Shown here: positions 10,103-19,082 of the stretch, one piece after another
Numbering within the stretch: position 1 is the stretch's first letter
How the letters are laid out: each line of letters starts with the position of its first letter
From: Bin80 sp965220935
Lineage (GTDB): Bacteria; Bacteroidota; Rhodothermia; Rhodothermales; Bin80
Length of the DNA: 64,000 nt
Assembly: GCA_965220935.1 (NCBI GenBank)
Contig: OZ244857.1
Span: forward strand, 3,658,001 to 3,722,000
Direction of reading: 5' to 3'
The notes under the pieces: generated by a model
Databases searched by the model: none
What the model saw: only the letters and a program-made list of their open reading frames with translations
What the model was told of the DNA's origin: nothing
Translations under genes and position numbers: made by a program

Positions 10103-12867
10103 CAGAGATTTTTAAGTTGAATTCTTCTGTATCGATCTTCAAATGCTTTACTTCCTCCCTCCATAATTGAACATATCGTTTTTCTTACATTTTGATCTTG
10201 CAGACTTCCATAGCAATCTTTTGTTGTCTCACCGTTTATTGGAGCAAGAGCTATGATCATTTCCGAGTCTCCGTTAACAACAATATTGGCGTTATGCGTC
10301 ACCACAATTATCTGCCGATGACGCTTAATATTTCGTAACTGAGTCACAACTAAATCATAAATCAACAAGTTATCAAGATCGTCCTCTGGTTGATCTAAGA
10401 TCAGTGGCTCATCTCCGTATGAAAGAAGAAACGCCAAAAGTGCGGCTGTTCTCTGACCTGGTGATCCTTCTTCAATGGATAAAAATCTATCTCCTCCACC
10501 AGTTGCATTGTATTGAACATCAAGAGAATCCTCTGGGAACCATACCTCCATGCGGTCAATCGCCTCTGGGTTAAGATTAGATACATGGCTAGCGAATTTT
10601 TGCCCTACAGCATGATGATCTCTTTTACCGTTAGAAAGATCTCTGATGATCCGTTTTAATTTAGAAAGCCGCGCTTCAGTGGTCTCATTACATTCGTTTT
10701 GCTCTGGATAAAGAGTTCCTAGTAGCCCCTCCCCGTTAGGCCGACCAATTTCTTTTGAGAAAATTGGTTTCTCTCTTTGAAGTATTTCACGAAATTCAAC
10801 CTCCGCAGAATCCTTAGCACCGTAGGGAATGACTTTAATTTTAATATATTGATTTTCATCCAACACATCCTCTAAGAAATCACGGCGCGATTGAGTGAGA
10901 GACCTTCGCAAAAGGATCATGTCTCTAAGATGTTTTTCTATCTCATCTTCCAGATCCATGACTTCTTTCTTATGTGAGGCAATTGTTTCAAGTTGGTCTT
11001 CTATCAATTGTCGGCGTTGTACAAGCTCACCGTAGCCGAATGAGGAGGAATTGTCTTCTTTAATTAGATTCTCTTGTAACAATTGGTATGCCTGTTCTGC
11101 AGAAAGAACACTCGCTTTCCAAGAAGATCCCTGCTTGTTTTTTCTCCATTCAGACAGAACATTATCAGCTTGTTTGGCCAGAGACTTTACTTGGATTGAT
11201 AATGCACTCAGTTTTTCATGCACAGAAGCCATATGACTTTGCAATTCAACATCTATCGGTGTTTTGGCGCTTGAAGTAAACTCTTCAAAAAAATCGGGAA
11301 TAATATTATCCGCAATTGTCCTTAACTGCTCACCAGCACTTGACCAGATTTCTTCCCAGTCTTTCACATTTCGATCTTGCCTTCTCAGCTTCTGAAAGTT
11401 CTTCAATACATCAGCATACCCAGATTTCTCATAAACATTCAATCTTCGCTTTAAGTCTTCCAGCTCACCTTTGAGTCTAGATTCTTCTGAAAACCCAGCC
11501 GTCAACTCTCTAGATTTGGCATATAATGAAAAAATTTTATTCACTGCTCGTTTCCACTTCTCATCCCAAGAGTGGCGATTCACCTCTGGTGCCTCATCAA
11601 CAATACTCAGTAGAGCTAATGGACTTTTAGCAATGTCAAAAATTTGTTTCTGACTGTAAATTCTTACTGGAAATCGTTGGGAAATCTCCCCAATGCTAGA
11701 TTTCCATTCACATTCTGATATTTCTTCTTCTATGGGCTCAAGCTCCCCCGAGTAATCCCACTGGATACGGAATCGCGTATTATCTTTGCGATAAATTATT
11801 TTAATCTGGGTGTGTTTTGTAAGAAGCCCTACCTCCTTTCTATTTGTATAGTCTTGCTGATACTTTTTATAATCATCTTGCAAATCCTTGGGAAGTTCAT
11901 CCGTCCTTCTGAGAGCCAGACGAAGAAATTCAATCAGAGTCGATTTACCTGTTCCCCTACCACCAATGATTGAATTCAGCCATGGATTAAATCCAGCAGA
12001 AAAGGACTCTGTACGACCAAGGTATCGAGCATTTGACACTTCTATTGATTCTATAACATTCTCCGCATTATCATTAGGATTCTCATCTAAGGCATCAGAG
12101 CGAATCACCGACATAGGACCGTCAAGCAATGCTAAACGTAACCCTTCAAGACCTGGCTTTCCCATCTTAACCCAAGTAAAATGATTTCTATCATCGTGAT
12201 CAAGTGAGAAATCTAATGGATGATGACTATCAGATCCTACCACCTCTGTCCAATTTATTTGATTCTCATAATAGATTCTTGGCTTCTCGTAATTAGGATC
12301 TACCAACTCCATGGCGAAGATTCTAGGATCTTGTAATACTTTATTAAGAGTTGTCGCATCCGAGATGCGAAAAAGTCCTTTGGCTTTGTCAACATGAGCA
12401 GGAATCGGTATGGCTCCGACGGCATTGATTTTTTCAACAACTCCAGTAAACGAGAGATTTGTAATGGAGTTTGTTGTGCCCTTTTCATCATCAAAACCCA
12501 CCTTCCCCAACAAGGAATCTATATCTGATGTCTTTTTGTCACATCCAAAAATTGCTAATAGATGAATCCCACCCTGAACCGAAATTTCTACTCCAGGAAA
12601 AATGTACAAGGGCCTAAACCCTTCCACGGAGTCTTTTTCCATTTGATCAAGTTCATTCTTGAGTTGATCAATCCAATTGCCACAATTATGATCCGTGATT
12701 GCAACACAATCTATCTCTGCACGCATATAGTTAAGTAGCCACTCTCGGGGTTCAAGTTCCTTCAAAATCTGTTGATCTGGCCCTTGACCATAATCACTTG
12801 AAGCCGGAGTATGCGCATGGAAATCAAACTTCCACCAACGAGCACCTTCCCATTTCCAGTTGTTCAT
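10102..12867 (-). CDS. PHP-domain SMC-like ATPase (TrlF-type)
   Basis: A 921-residue fusion. Residues 1-250 form a PHP phosphoesterase domain: FDFHAHTPASSDYG (H-x-H), CVAITDHN, FPGVEIS, PAHVDKAKG and VVGSDSHHPLDF supply the metal-binding His/Asp set. An ABC/SMC-type ATPase follows: Walker A GGRGTGKSTLIEFLRL near residue 297, a long charged helical middle (about 440-700, coiled coil), then Walker B LILDQPEDDLDN and the H-loop IIVVTHNANIVVNGD near residues 830-870. The layout is that of the family named TrlF-type AAA-like ATPase. PHP domains hydrolyse phosphoester bonds in nucleotides or nucleic acid, so an ATP-gated nuclease is a reasonable guess. It is coupled to the AlbA_2 gene by a 1-nt overlap, forming a two-gene candidate defence operon in an island with several restriction-modification and abortive-infection genes. 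Confidence 0.85.
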   Translation of the reverse strand: MNNWKWEGARWWKFDFHAHTPASSDYGQGPDQQILKELEPREWLLNYMRAEIDCVAITDHNCGNWIDQLKNELDQMEKDSVEGFRPLYIFPGVEISVQGGIHLLAIFGCDKKTSDIDSLLGKVGFDDEKGTTNSITNLSFTGVVEKINAVGAIPIPAHVDKAKGLFRISDATTLNKVLQDPRIFAMELVDPNYEKPRIYYENQINWTEVVGSDSHHPLDFSLDHDDRNHFTWVKMGKPGLEGLRLALLDGPMSVIRSDALDENPNDNAENVIESIEVSNARYLGRTESFSAGFNPWLNSIIGGRGTGKSTLIEFLRLALRRTDELPKDLQDDYKKYQQDYTNRKEVGLLTKHTQIKIIYRKDNTRFRIQWDYSGELEPIEEEISECEWKSSIGEISQRFPVRIYSQKQIFDIAKSPLALLSIVDEAPEVNRHSWDEKWKRAVNKIFSLYAKSRELTAGFSEESRLKGELEDLKRRLNVYEKSGYADVLKNFQKLRRQDRNVKDWEEIWSSAGEQLRTIADNIIPDFFEEFTSSAKTPIDVELQSHMASVHEKLSALSIQVKSLAKQADNVLSEWRKNKQGSSWKASVLSAEQAYQLLQENLIKEDNSSSFGYGELVQRRQLIEDQLETIASHKKEVMDLEDEIEKHLRDMILLRRSLTQSRRDFLEDVLDENQYIKIKVIPYGAKDSAEVEFREILQREKPIFSKEIGRPNGEGLLGTLYPEQNECNETTEARLSKLKRIIRDLSNGKRDHHAVGQKFASHVSNLNPEAIDRMEVWFPEDSLDVQYNATGGGDRFLSIEEGSPGQRTAALLAFLLSYGDEPLILDQPEDDLDNLLIYDLVVTQLRNIKRHRQIIVVTHNANIVVNGDSEMIIALAPINGETTKDCYGSLQDQNVRKTICSIMEGGSKAFEDRYRRIQLKNL

Positions 12868-13770
12868 CTTGATTGGTACAAATTAGTCTATGATCCGTCC
12901 TTTATTCATCTAAGTCAGAACCGTCCAGAGATTGAGTCAAGTTATTAAGGGGTTGGCCTACGCATTGGAACTACTCTACTGGTTTCAGGCTTACAGTCGC
13001 TGGAGGTTGCGAGTTCGTAATGACACCGTTTTTTCTTTGAGATTGAGGCAAAGTCGTGCTAACATTCCTAATTCTCTGGAGGCGCAAGTACACTAAATCA
13101 TCAGTCATTGACTAGTTGCATTCAATCAGTAGGGAATACTAACATAAGAACGAATACTATGGTTTACATTGAAGTGCTGTGAGTTTCGTTTTCGTTAACC
13201 TTTTGTTACAAAATAATCAATCTTGAGGTGCATGATTACAAAGAGAGTCGTCACAAGACTGTGGTAGAATCCTGATGGTCTTGTTAAAACAACGAGAGAG
13301 TATGAAAAATATAGCCTAGTTAAGAGTTAATCGCCTAAGTTGACTATGAAATTCAGACCCTACTAAGCCGTAACTTCCCGTAAATAGGAACTTCTGTTTT
13401 GCAAATTTTGAGATAATTTTTGGTCAAAAAGGATGATTACCGTCTGATTTTGTTGTGGAATCATGACTCAATAACAGATCATCATCCTACAAGATTTGAT
13501 AATGATGAGCAAGAAAGAGTTTTTGAGAAACCCAGATGAAATTCTGAAAATCTTATTTTTCCATTGAATATCCAAACATACAGATTCCTTCCCAATCATA
13601 GAATCAGGTCCAACATTACAAATACAATAATGTTCATGAAGAAACAACACATTATTCAATAGGTCAGATGGATAAAATGTGATCAGAATTCTGGCGATCG
13701 TATCCTTCATTGGTTTTACCGAAACTTAAATATCTGTGCAAGAGATTCCATCCGCTGCACGCGCCCTAAT
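12868..13770. other. Gene-free 0.9-kb region upstream of the PHP-ATPase operon
   Basis: No convincing open frame; the 80-codon frame at 13468-13710 has no recognisable feature. It should hold the promoter of the PHP-ATPase operon and the 3' end signals of the CRTAC1-like gene. Confidence 0.45.
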
Positions 13771-16700
13771 CTATTCCAAACTGCTATTACTACGCAGTAT
13801 ATGAAGGCGCCCTCCACTAGTCGCAACCACAATGTAGGTTCCCTCTTGAAAATGCAAGGCCTCAATAGCGCGTATTTCTGTGTTAATGCGAAATCCGCTC
13901 TGGCTTGAGGGAACTTCAATAAATTGGCCTGTAGAGTCTCGGCTTAGCACAACCCCATACCCTGCATCATATTGACCAGCCTGAGGGATTGCAGCATGCA
14001 AATTTCCTCCCATCAGAATTTCAGGGCTCCCATCGGAGTCAAGATCCTCAGCAAGTAGCGCGTAAATAGGTGTCCACTGCGACCGAAACGGCAGGACCTC
14101 TAATTTGAATGTACCATCTTGTTGATTCCATGCGACAATAGATTCTAGGCGCTCAGTAGAATAATGTATTGCACGACTTAATTCATCACCAAAGAGATCC
14201 TGTACTGTCATTGTTGCATATCTTTCGAAGGGTTCGGCGAGTGGGGATAAATGGGGCATGCGCTGAAAAATTCGCTGCAGTTCCTGTTGACCCAATCCCA
14301 TATGACTTCTGGTAATAAAGGGCGCAAGGCCAAAGTATGATAGAAGCAACTCCCGCTGTGCAAATGGCCATGGGCCGCCCGCTTCATCATACCCCGCAAT
14401 GATCTGGTCAGGTTGCTGATTGCGATCAAAATCATGAACCCACATCATCAGTGGATGTGTTGGGCTAGCCTTAAAGCGGGAGTTTAGCCCATGATTTCCA
14501 GCAACGATATCAAGTGCCCCATCTCCATTGAGATCTGAAAGCGCTACCGAATGCCACCAACCCGAAGTATGCGGCAGTCCTATCTCTTCCGCCTGAGCAC
14601 GCTGTAATACTCCGTCTTGATTTAGAAAAATCGTCAGCGGCATCCATTCTCCTACTACCACTAAATCAGTGTACCCATCTCCGTTAAGGTCCCCCCACTG
14701 AGCATCTGTAATCCCAGCGGCAGATAACTCGGAAGAAGTAGGAATCAGTTGTTTCGTGGCATCACGAAACCGCCCATCACCATCATTGGATAAAAGCCTA
14801 ATAGACACAGGTTGACCATATACTGCACCGTGGCGAATGCCGATAAGAATGTCAATGTCACCATCTCCATCAGGATCCCCGCCACGAACAACTCCAGTCG
14901 GACTAACCGTGTTGGGTAATGTTAGTTCATAGCGCTGCAGAACCCCATCAGAGCTGATTTGATAAATACGGTCTGCAAGATCCGGATCATGAGGGGGAAA
15001 TTCACTGCTACCGCTGGCAACATATAACTCTGGATTACCATCCCCATTAAGATCCATCCATTGGCATGCCACATCCTCTGCATTCTTATCTTCTTGCAAC
15101 GTCGGTTGATTGGTTCGCAGTAGATACCCTTCTGTCTGGTGTATAAACAGTTCGCCTGACTGGCCTTTACCGCCGCCGACATACAAATCGTCACGGCCAT
15201 CGGCATCAATATCCGCAACACATAAGGGAGGCCCCTCGGTTGATCGCATATGAAACAGGAGGGGCGAACGCTGAAAATCGTTGAATGGTAACTCTGTATG
15301 ACTCCACATTAACCCCAAACTGTCAGACACATCCGTTAAAAGTGGATCTGCAGTGGTGGACATATGAAACCTCGTAGATGGCCAGTGATCATCAGCATTG
15401 GGCCAGAAGGCCTCGTGTTGAGAGAGAGAGAGACGCTGCCGCGTTTCAATGTCTGATATGATTGTCATGCGTCCATCCGGCCAGCGAACCATTAAAGTAT
15501 CCAGACGATCAACCTCAGATCCAAGCCCCAAATGAAGCACAGGGTCTACAGATGACTGAAATCCTCGCTGCGGCATCTGTTCAATATACCAGAGTTGGTC
15601 TTGACGTTTCACCTCTACCTGAGCGCCTACGGCCAAAACGTTGGGCGCATCACCGTTCAGTTCAATGCTAATCCAATTGTGATCAGGAAATTGATCAATC
15701 GCTTGATTCTTGTAAATGAATGCCTCCATATTTACATTGTTAACAACAAGATCAAGATCACCATCTCCATCAAGATCTCCGTATGCGGCTCCACTTGAAA
15801 ATCCGGGTGTATCTAATCCCCAATCCGAAGCCATATCTGCGAATCGCATTGCGCCCATATTTGCAAACATGTGATTTGAGATCGGCGTGCTAGGCATCAT
15901 GGCAATCACTTGTTGGACAAATGCCTGACCTTGTGAACCAGTAGCGCGAAGGCGTGCAGAAGCCATCAGCAAATCCTTGTCCGTTACATCCCTGTAAAAT
16001 CCATTAGGAACAAAAATCTCCCGCCATCCATCTAAATCAAAATCTGCAATCAATCCTCCCCAGCTCCATTCGGTTGCTTCCACTCCTGCATAGCGACTGA
16101 TCTCACTGAATGTACCGTCCGCATGATTGTAATGGAGCGTGTTTCTCAGAAACTTATAATGATACCCTAATTGGATTTCTTCCTGATATTTTTCCCATTC
16201 AATAAAGTTGGAAGTTCGTTTGATACGGCTATGGGTAGCTGGAAGCATGTCGGAAATAAAAAGCTCTGGTGCACCATCATTATTCAAATCGGCCATGTCC
16301 CCGCTCATTGATGTCGTGCTTATACTTGAAAAGGTTTCTTCAAGAGATTCCTTGAAGGTCCCATCACATTGATTCATGTAGAGATAATCACGTTCAAAAA
16401 AATCGTTGGATACATACAGATCTATACATCCGTCCCGATTAAGATCTCCGGCAGTTGCACCAAGCGTAAAGCCTGCCTCCGAGCTGTAGATACCTGCCTC
16501 CCAAGTCACATCCACAAAATGTCCGCCTTCATTTCGATAGAGCCTGTCTCCACTCTCAAAGTGTGGAATCGTCCGATCCATTTGGCTTGGATCGTAAGCA
16601 GATATCGGTTTTGAATGAAAATTGTTTGCAACATAGACATCCAAGTGACCATCACGGTCATAATCAAAGAACACGGCGTGGATAGAGTACCCTTGATCGG

Positions 16701-17241
16701 CCAATCCATACTGTCTGGCTCTTTCGATAAACGTTCCATCTCCATTGTTGATAAACAGTTCATTCGATCGAAACTCGGATTGGATGGCTCCCGCATTTGT
16801 GACATAAAGATCTGGATGACCATCTGCATTGATATCTACGACGCTCGCACCCGTAGACCATGGGAAAGACCCGGCAACCCCCGCCTCTTCGGTTGCATCC
16901 TCAAAAATAAAATTACCCTGATTCAAATACAGCTTATTGGATCCTTGGTTGCTGACAAAGTAGATGTCCAAACGAGTGTCCCCGTCATAGTCTGCAAGGG
17001 CAACACCTCCACCCGCATAAAAATTGTTGTAGGAATAGATATTGAGCGAATCCGTATCGGACACGGTATTTAAAAAATGGATTCCCGAATGCGTTGGCAT
17101 GATCCGCTCAAACATGCTCATGGACGAAGAATTAGATTTGCAACCGGTGAATGTGAAAAAGCAAATCACGCCTCCAAGGAACATCCATGTAGAGGAGATG
17201 ACGCTATAATGACTGCTTCCCTTTCCGCGATAATGCTTCAT
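13771..17241 (-). CDS. FG-GAP/VCBS-repeat, ASPIC/UnbV (CRTAC1-type) lipoprotein
   Basis: A 1,156-residue cell-surface protein. The N-terminus has a basic start, a hydrophobic stretch and a lipobox ending FFTFTGC near residue 34, so it is a likely lipoprotein. It carries many calcium-binding FG-GAP/VCBS loops: DYDGDTRLDIYF, DINADGHPDLYV, DYDRDGHLDVYV, DLDGDGDLDLVV, DIDADGRDDLYV, DLNGDGYTDLVV, DLDSDGSPEILM. An ASPIC/UnbV module lies around residues 520-610 (LAVGAQVEVK, MVRWPDG). This predicts two beta-propellers with the ASPIC domain between them. Such proteins commonly accompany SusC/SusD pairs in Bacteroidota; it lies downstream of susD on the same strand, behind a terminator-like hairpin. 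It may bind polysaccharide or help present substrate; the ligand is unknown. Confidence 0.9.
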   Translation of the reverse strand: MKHYRGKGSSHYSVISSTWMFLGGVICFFTFTGCKSNSSSMSMFERIMPTHSGIHFLNTVSDTDSLNIYSYNNFYAGGGVALADYDGDTRLDIYFVSNQGSNKLYLNQGNFIFEDATEEAGVAGSFPWSTGASVVDINADGHPDLYVTNAGAIQSEFRSNELFINNGDGTFIERARQYGLADQGYSIHAVFFDYDRDGHLDVYVANNFHSKPISAYDPSQMDRTIPHFESGDRLYRNEGGHFVDVTWEAGIYSSEAGFTLGATAGDLNRDGCIDLYVSNDFFERDYLYMNQCDGTFKESLEETFSSISTTSMSGDMADLNNDGAPELFISDMLPATHSRIKRTSNFIEWEKYQEEIQLGYHYKFLRNTLHYNHADGTFSEISRYAGVEATEWSWGGLIADFDLDGWREIFVPNGFYRDVTDKDLLMASARLRATGSQGQAFVQQVIAMMPSTPISNHMFANMGAMRFADMASDWGLDTPGFSSGAAYGDLDGDGDLDLVVNNVNMEAFIYKNQAIDQFPDHNWISIELNGDAPNVLAVGAQVEVKRQDQLWYIEQMPQRGFQSSVDPVLHLGLGSEVDRLDTLMVRWPDGRMTIISDIETRQRLSLSQHEAFWPNADDHWPSTRFHMSTTADPLLTDVSDSLGLMWSHTELPFNDFQRSPLLFHMRSTEGPPLCVADIDADGRDDLYVGGGKGQSGELFIHQTEGYLLRTNQPTLQEDKNAEDVACQWMDLNGDGNPELYVASGSSEFPPHDPDLADRIYQISSDGVLQRYELTLPNTVSPTGVVRGGDPDGDGDIDILIGIRHGAVYGQPVSIRLLSNDGDGRFRDATKQLIPTSSELSAAGITDAQWGDLNGDGYTDLVVVGEWMPLTIFLNQDGVLQRAQAEEIGLPHTSGWWHSVALSDLNGDGALDIVAGNHGLNSRFKASPTHPLMMWVHDFDRNQQPDQIIAGYDEAGGPWPFAQRELLLSYFGLAPFITRSHMGLGQQELQRIFQRMPHLSPLAEPFERYATMTVQDLFGDELSRAIHYSTERLESIVAWNQQDGTFKLEVLPFRSQWTPIYALLAEDLDSDGSPEILMGGNLHAAIPQAGQYDAGYGVVLSRDSTGQFIEVPSSQSGFRINTEIRAIEALHFQEGTYIVVATSGGRLHILRSNSSLE

Positions 17242-17310
17242 CTACAATGTATCGTCTAAGGAGTATGCTTAGAGGAGACTGACGAGGTCGCGCCATGTCA
17301 TGGTTCCTAT

Positions 17311-17356
17311 AAACAAACCACCCTCTACTCTGGTCTTTCGACAAGAATAGAGGGTG
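17311..17356 (-). terminator. Rho-independent-type terminator after susD
   Basis: On the minus strand CACCCTCTA pairs with TAGAGGGTG across a 20-nt loop region that can pair further, followed by GTTTGTTT. It sits between susD and the CRTAC1-like gene and would separate or attenuate their expression. Confidence 0.65.
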
Positions 17357-17427
17357 ATCCCAATCCTAATAGGAGAGAGTTCCGAATCAAAAGGAAAAAT
17401 GTTCGGAACATTCAATCCACATGGAGA

Positions 17428-19035
17428 CTACTTTTTATCCCACCACAGTTTCGTGTTGTTCTCGTCTGGGCCTCCAAGAAGTGACACTGCCGCGTTTGTA
17501 GCATCGGTGTTATTATCGTATTCACTGGCCACGAACGTCATGCGCCGCATCACCCCATCCGCTGCAACATTTGGATTCATTGAATTAATGATCGGATATA
17601 ACTTAGGGTACCCAGTGCGGCGGTACTCAGCCCATGCCTCCATTCCGTCTGGATAAATCGCCAACCATTTTTGGGTGATGATCTGCTCCAGTTGACGCTC
17701 CATGGACCCCCCGGCATCAAATGCAACAGGAATGTCACTCAATGGCGGGGTATCCTCCCATCGCCCCTCGTTCTCATGGGGTGCTGATGGAAGACTTTCA
17801 CTGGCGATATATGCATCAATCGCGGCCATATCAGCTCCTACACGTTCTTCCGTCATGGAAACTTGAATCCCCTCCTCATAGAGTTCCTGGGGCGTTCCTC
17901 CCATATTCCAACCAAGAAGAGCACCCTCCGCACGGAGGAAGTAAACCTCTGATGCACCCATGACTCGAATATCGGTTCCTCCTCTGCGAGGGGGCAACCA
18001 CATGGGTCCCATATCAGAAAATACCGGATTGATGGAAGCCCCCTTCTGTGTACGAGGCAAGCCGTTTCTCAATCCCTCAAAGGGACTGCCATCTCCATCT
18101 GCATCTCCATCCTTGGCTGGGCTGAAATAGGTTTCTATCCTTGGATCATTGTATCCTTCCAGAAGACTTTCCATGGCAGAGCTCATACGAAATTCACCCC
18201 AGTTGGTAATGGTCGTATGGGGATTTTCTGATCCAGCAGCCGTCAGCATCAATGCATTGTGTGAATTATCCATCATCACTCCAGCGGCTACGGCCTTTTC
18301 AGCCTCGGCCTGAGCTTTACTAGGATCTGCATAACGGATTCGCATAGCTAAACGCAAACGCAAAGAGTTGCCGAATGTAATCCAACTATCCACATCTCCA
18401 TTATACACTTGGTCATGCCCAGCAAAAACACTTCCTCCTTGGTTTTGATTCAGAACGCCCAGTGCCTCATCAAGTGTAGTAAAGAAATTCGTATAAATAT
18501 CCTGCTGTGAGTCATAGGTGACGGAGGTTTCTCCATTTCCATACTGAGAGTACAAGATGGGACCCCAGTAGTCCGTGATTCGGTGATACAACTGAACTTT
18601 CCACAGCTTGGCTAAAGCATTGGGAAGTTCAAGACCTGGGTTCTCTGGGTCGGACGTGAATTTTTCAATGAAGTCTAATTCACGGGCTCCCGTTCCATAG
18701 AACTGTGTCCAAAGAAGGTCAATCCAGCGTCCAACCTCTACATACTGGTCCGAATCAAAGTTTTCGGCAGTGGTTGCAAAGTATTGAGCATACAAATCGG
18801 CAAAAAGGTTTTGGCCAATTTGAAACACCCAGTGGAGTCCCAACATACCTGAATATTGAGATCGTGCAAAGGCCTGCCCAAGAAGTCCCACATCAATGTT
18901 ACCCGAGGAAATCTGGTTGGGCGGCGTATTCAAATCTACAAAATCGTCCGTGCAGCTAGACACAGAAACGGCGAGCACTGTGCATAACGTAGCGAGCACA
19001 ATCCAATTTTTTGTAAAGCGTAATCGTTTTTTCAT
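17428..19035 (-). CDS. SusD/RagB-family nutrient-binding outer-membrane lipoprotein
   Basis: Surface lipoprotein that captures a ligand and hands it to the SusC barrel. I chose the ATG at 19035 (MKKRLRFTKN) rather than 19074 because it is preceded by AAAGGA at good spacing and gives a proper signal: a hydrophobic stretch and lipobox VSVSSC, with Cys at about residue 28. The mature start CTDDFVDLNTPPNQ is typical of the SusD_2 subfamily. The body (DLYAQYFATTAENFDSD, a SusD-like TPR fold) and the C-terminal EQIITQKWLAIYPDGMEAWAEYRRTGYPKL block also match. Length 535 residues, normal. The gene follows susC by 47 bp on the same strand, so they form one transcription unit. No glycosidase or peptidase lies nearby, so the ligand cannot be told. 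Confidence 0.93.
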   Translation of the reverse strand: MKKRLRFTKNWIVLATLCTVLAVSVSSCTDDFVDLNTPPNQISSGNIDVGLLGQAFARSQYSGMLGLHWVFQIGQNLFADLYAQYFATTAENFDSDQYVEVGRWIDLLWTQFYGTGARELDFIEKFTSDPENPGLELPNALAKLWKVQLYHRITDYWGPILYSQYGNGETSVTYDSQQDIYTNFFTTLDEALGVLNQNQGGSVFAGHDQVYNGDVDSWITFGNSLRLRLAMRIRYADPSKAQAEAEKAVAAGVMMDNSHNALMLTAAGSENPHTTITNWGEFRMSSAMESLLEGYNDPRIETYFSPAKDGDADGDGSPFEGLRNGLPRTQKGASINPVFSDMGPMWLPPRRGGTDIRVMGASEVYFLRAEGALLGWNMGGTPQELYEEGIQVSMTEERVGADMAAIDAYIASESLPSAPHENEGRWEDTPPLSDIPVAFDAGGSMERQLEQIITQKWLAIYPDGMEAWAEYRRTGYPKLYPIINSMNPNVAADGVMRRMTFVASEYDNNTDATNAAVSLLGGPDENNTKLWWDKK

Positions 19036-19082
19036 TTGTATCCTTTCGTCTGAAGGGTTATGTGAACGGTACATATGCGAAA

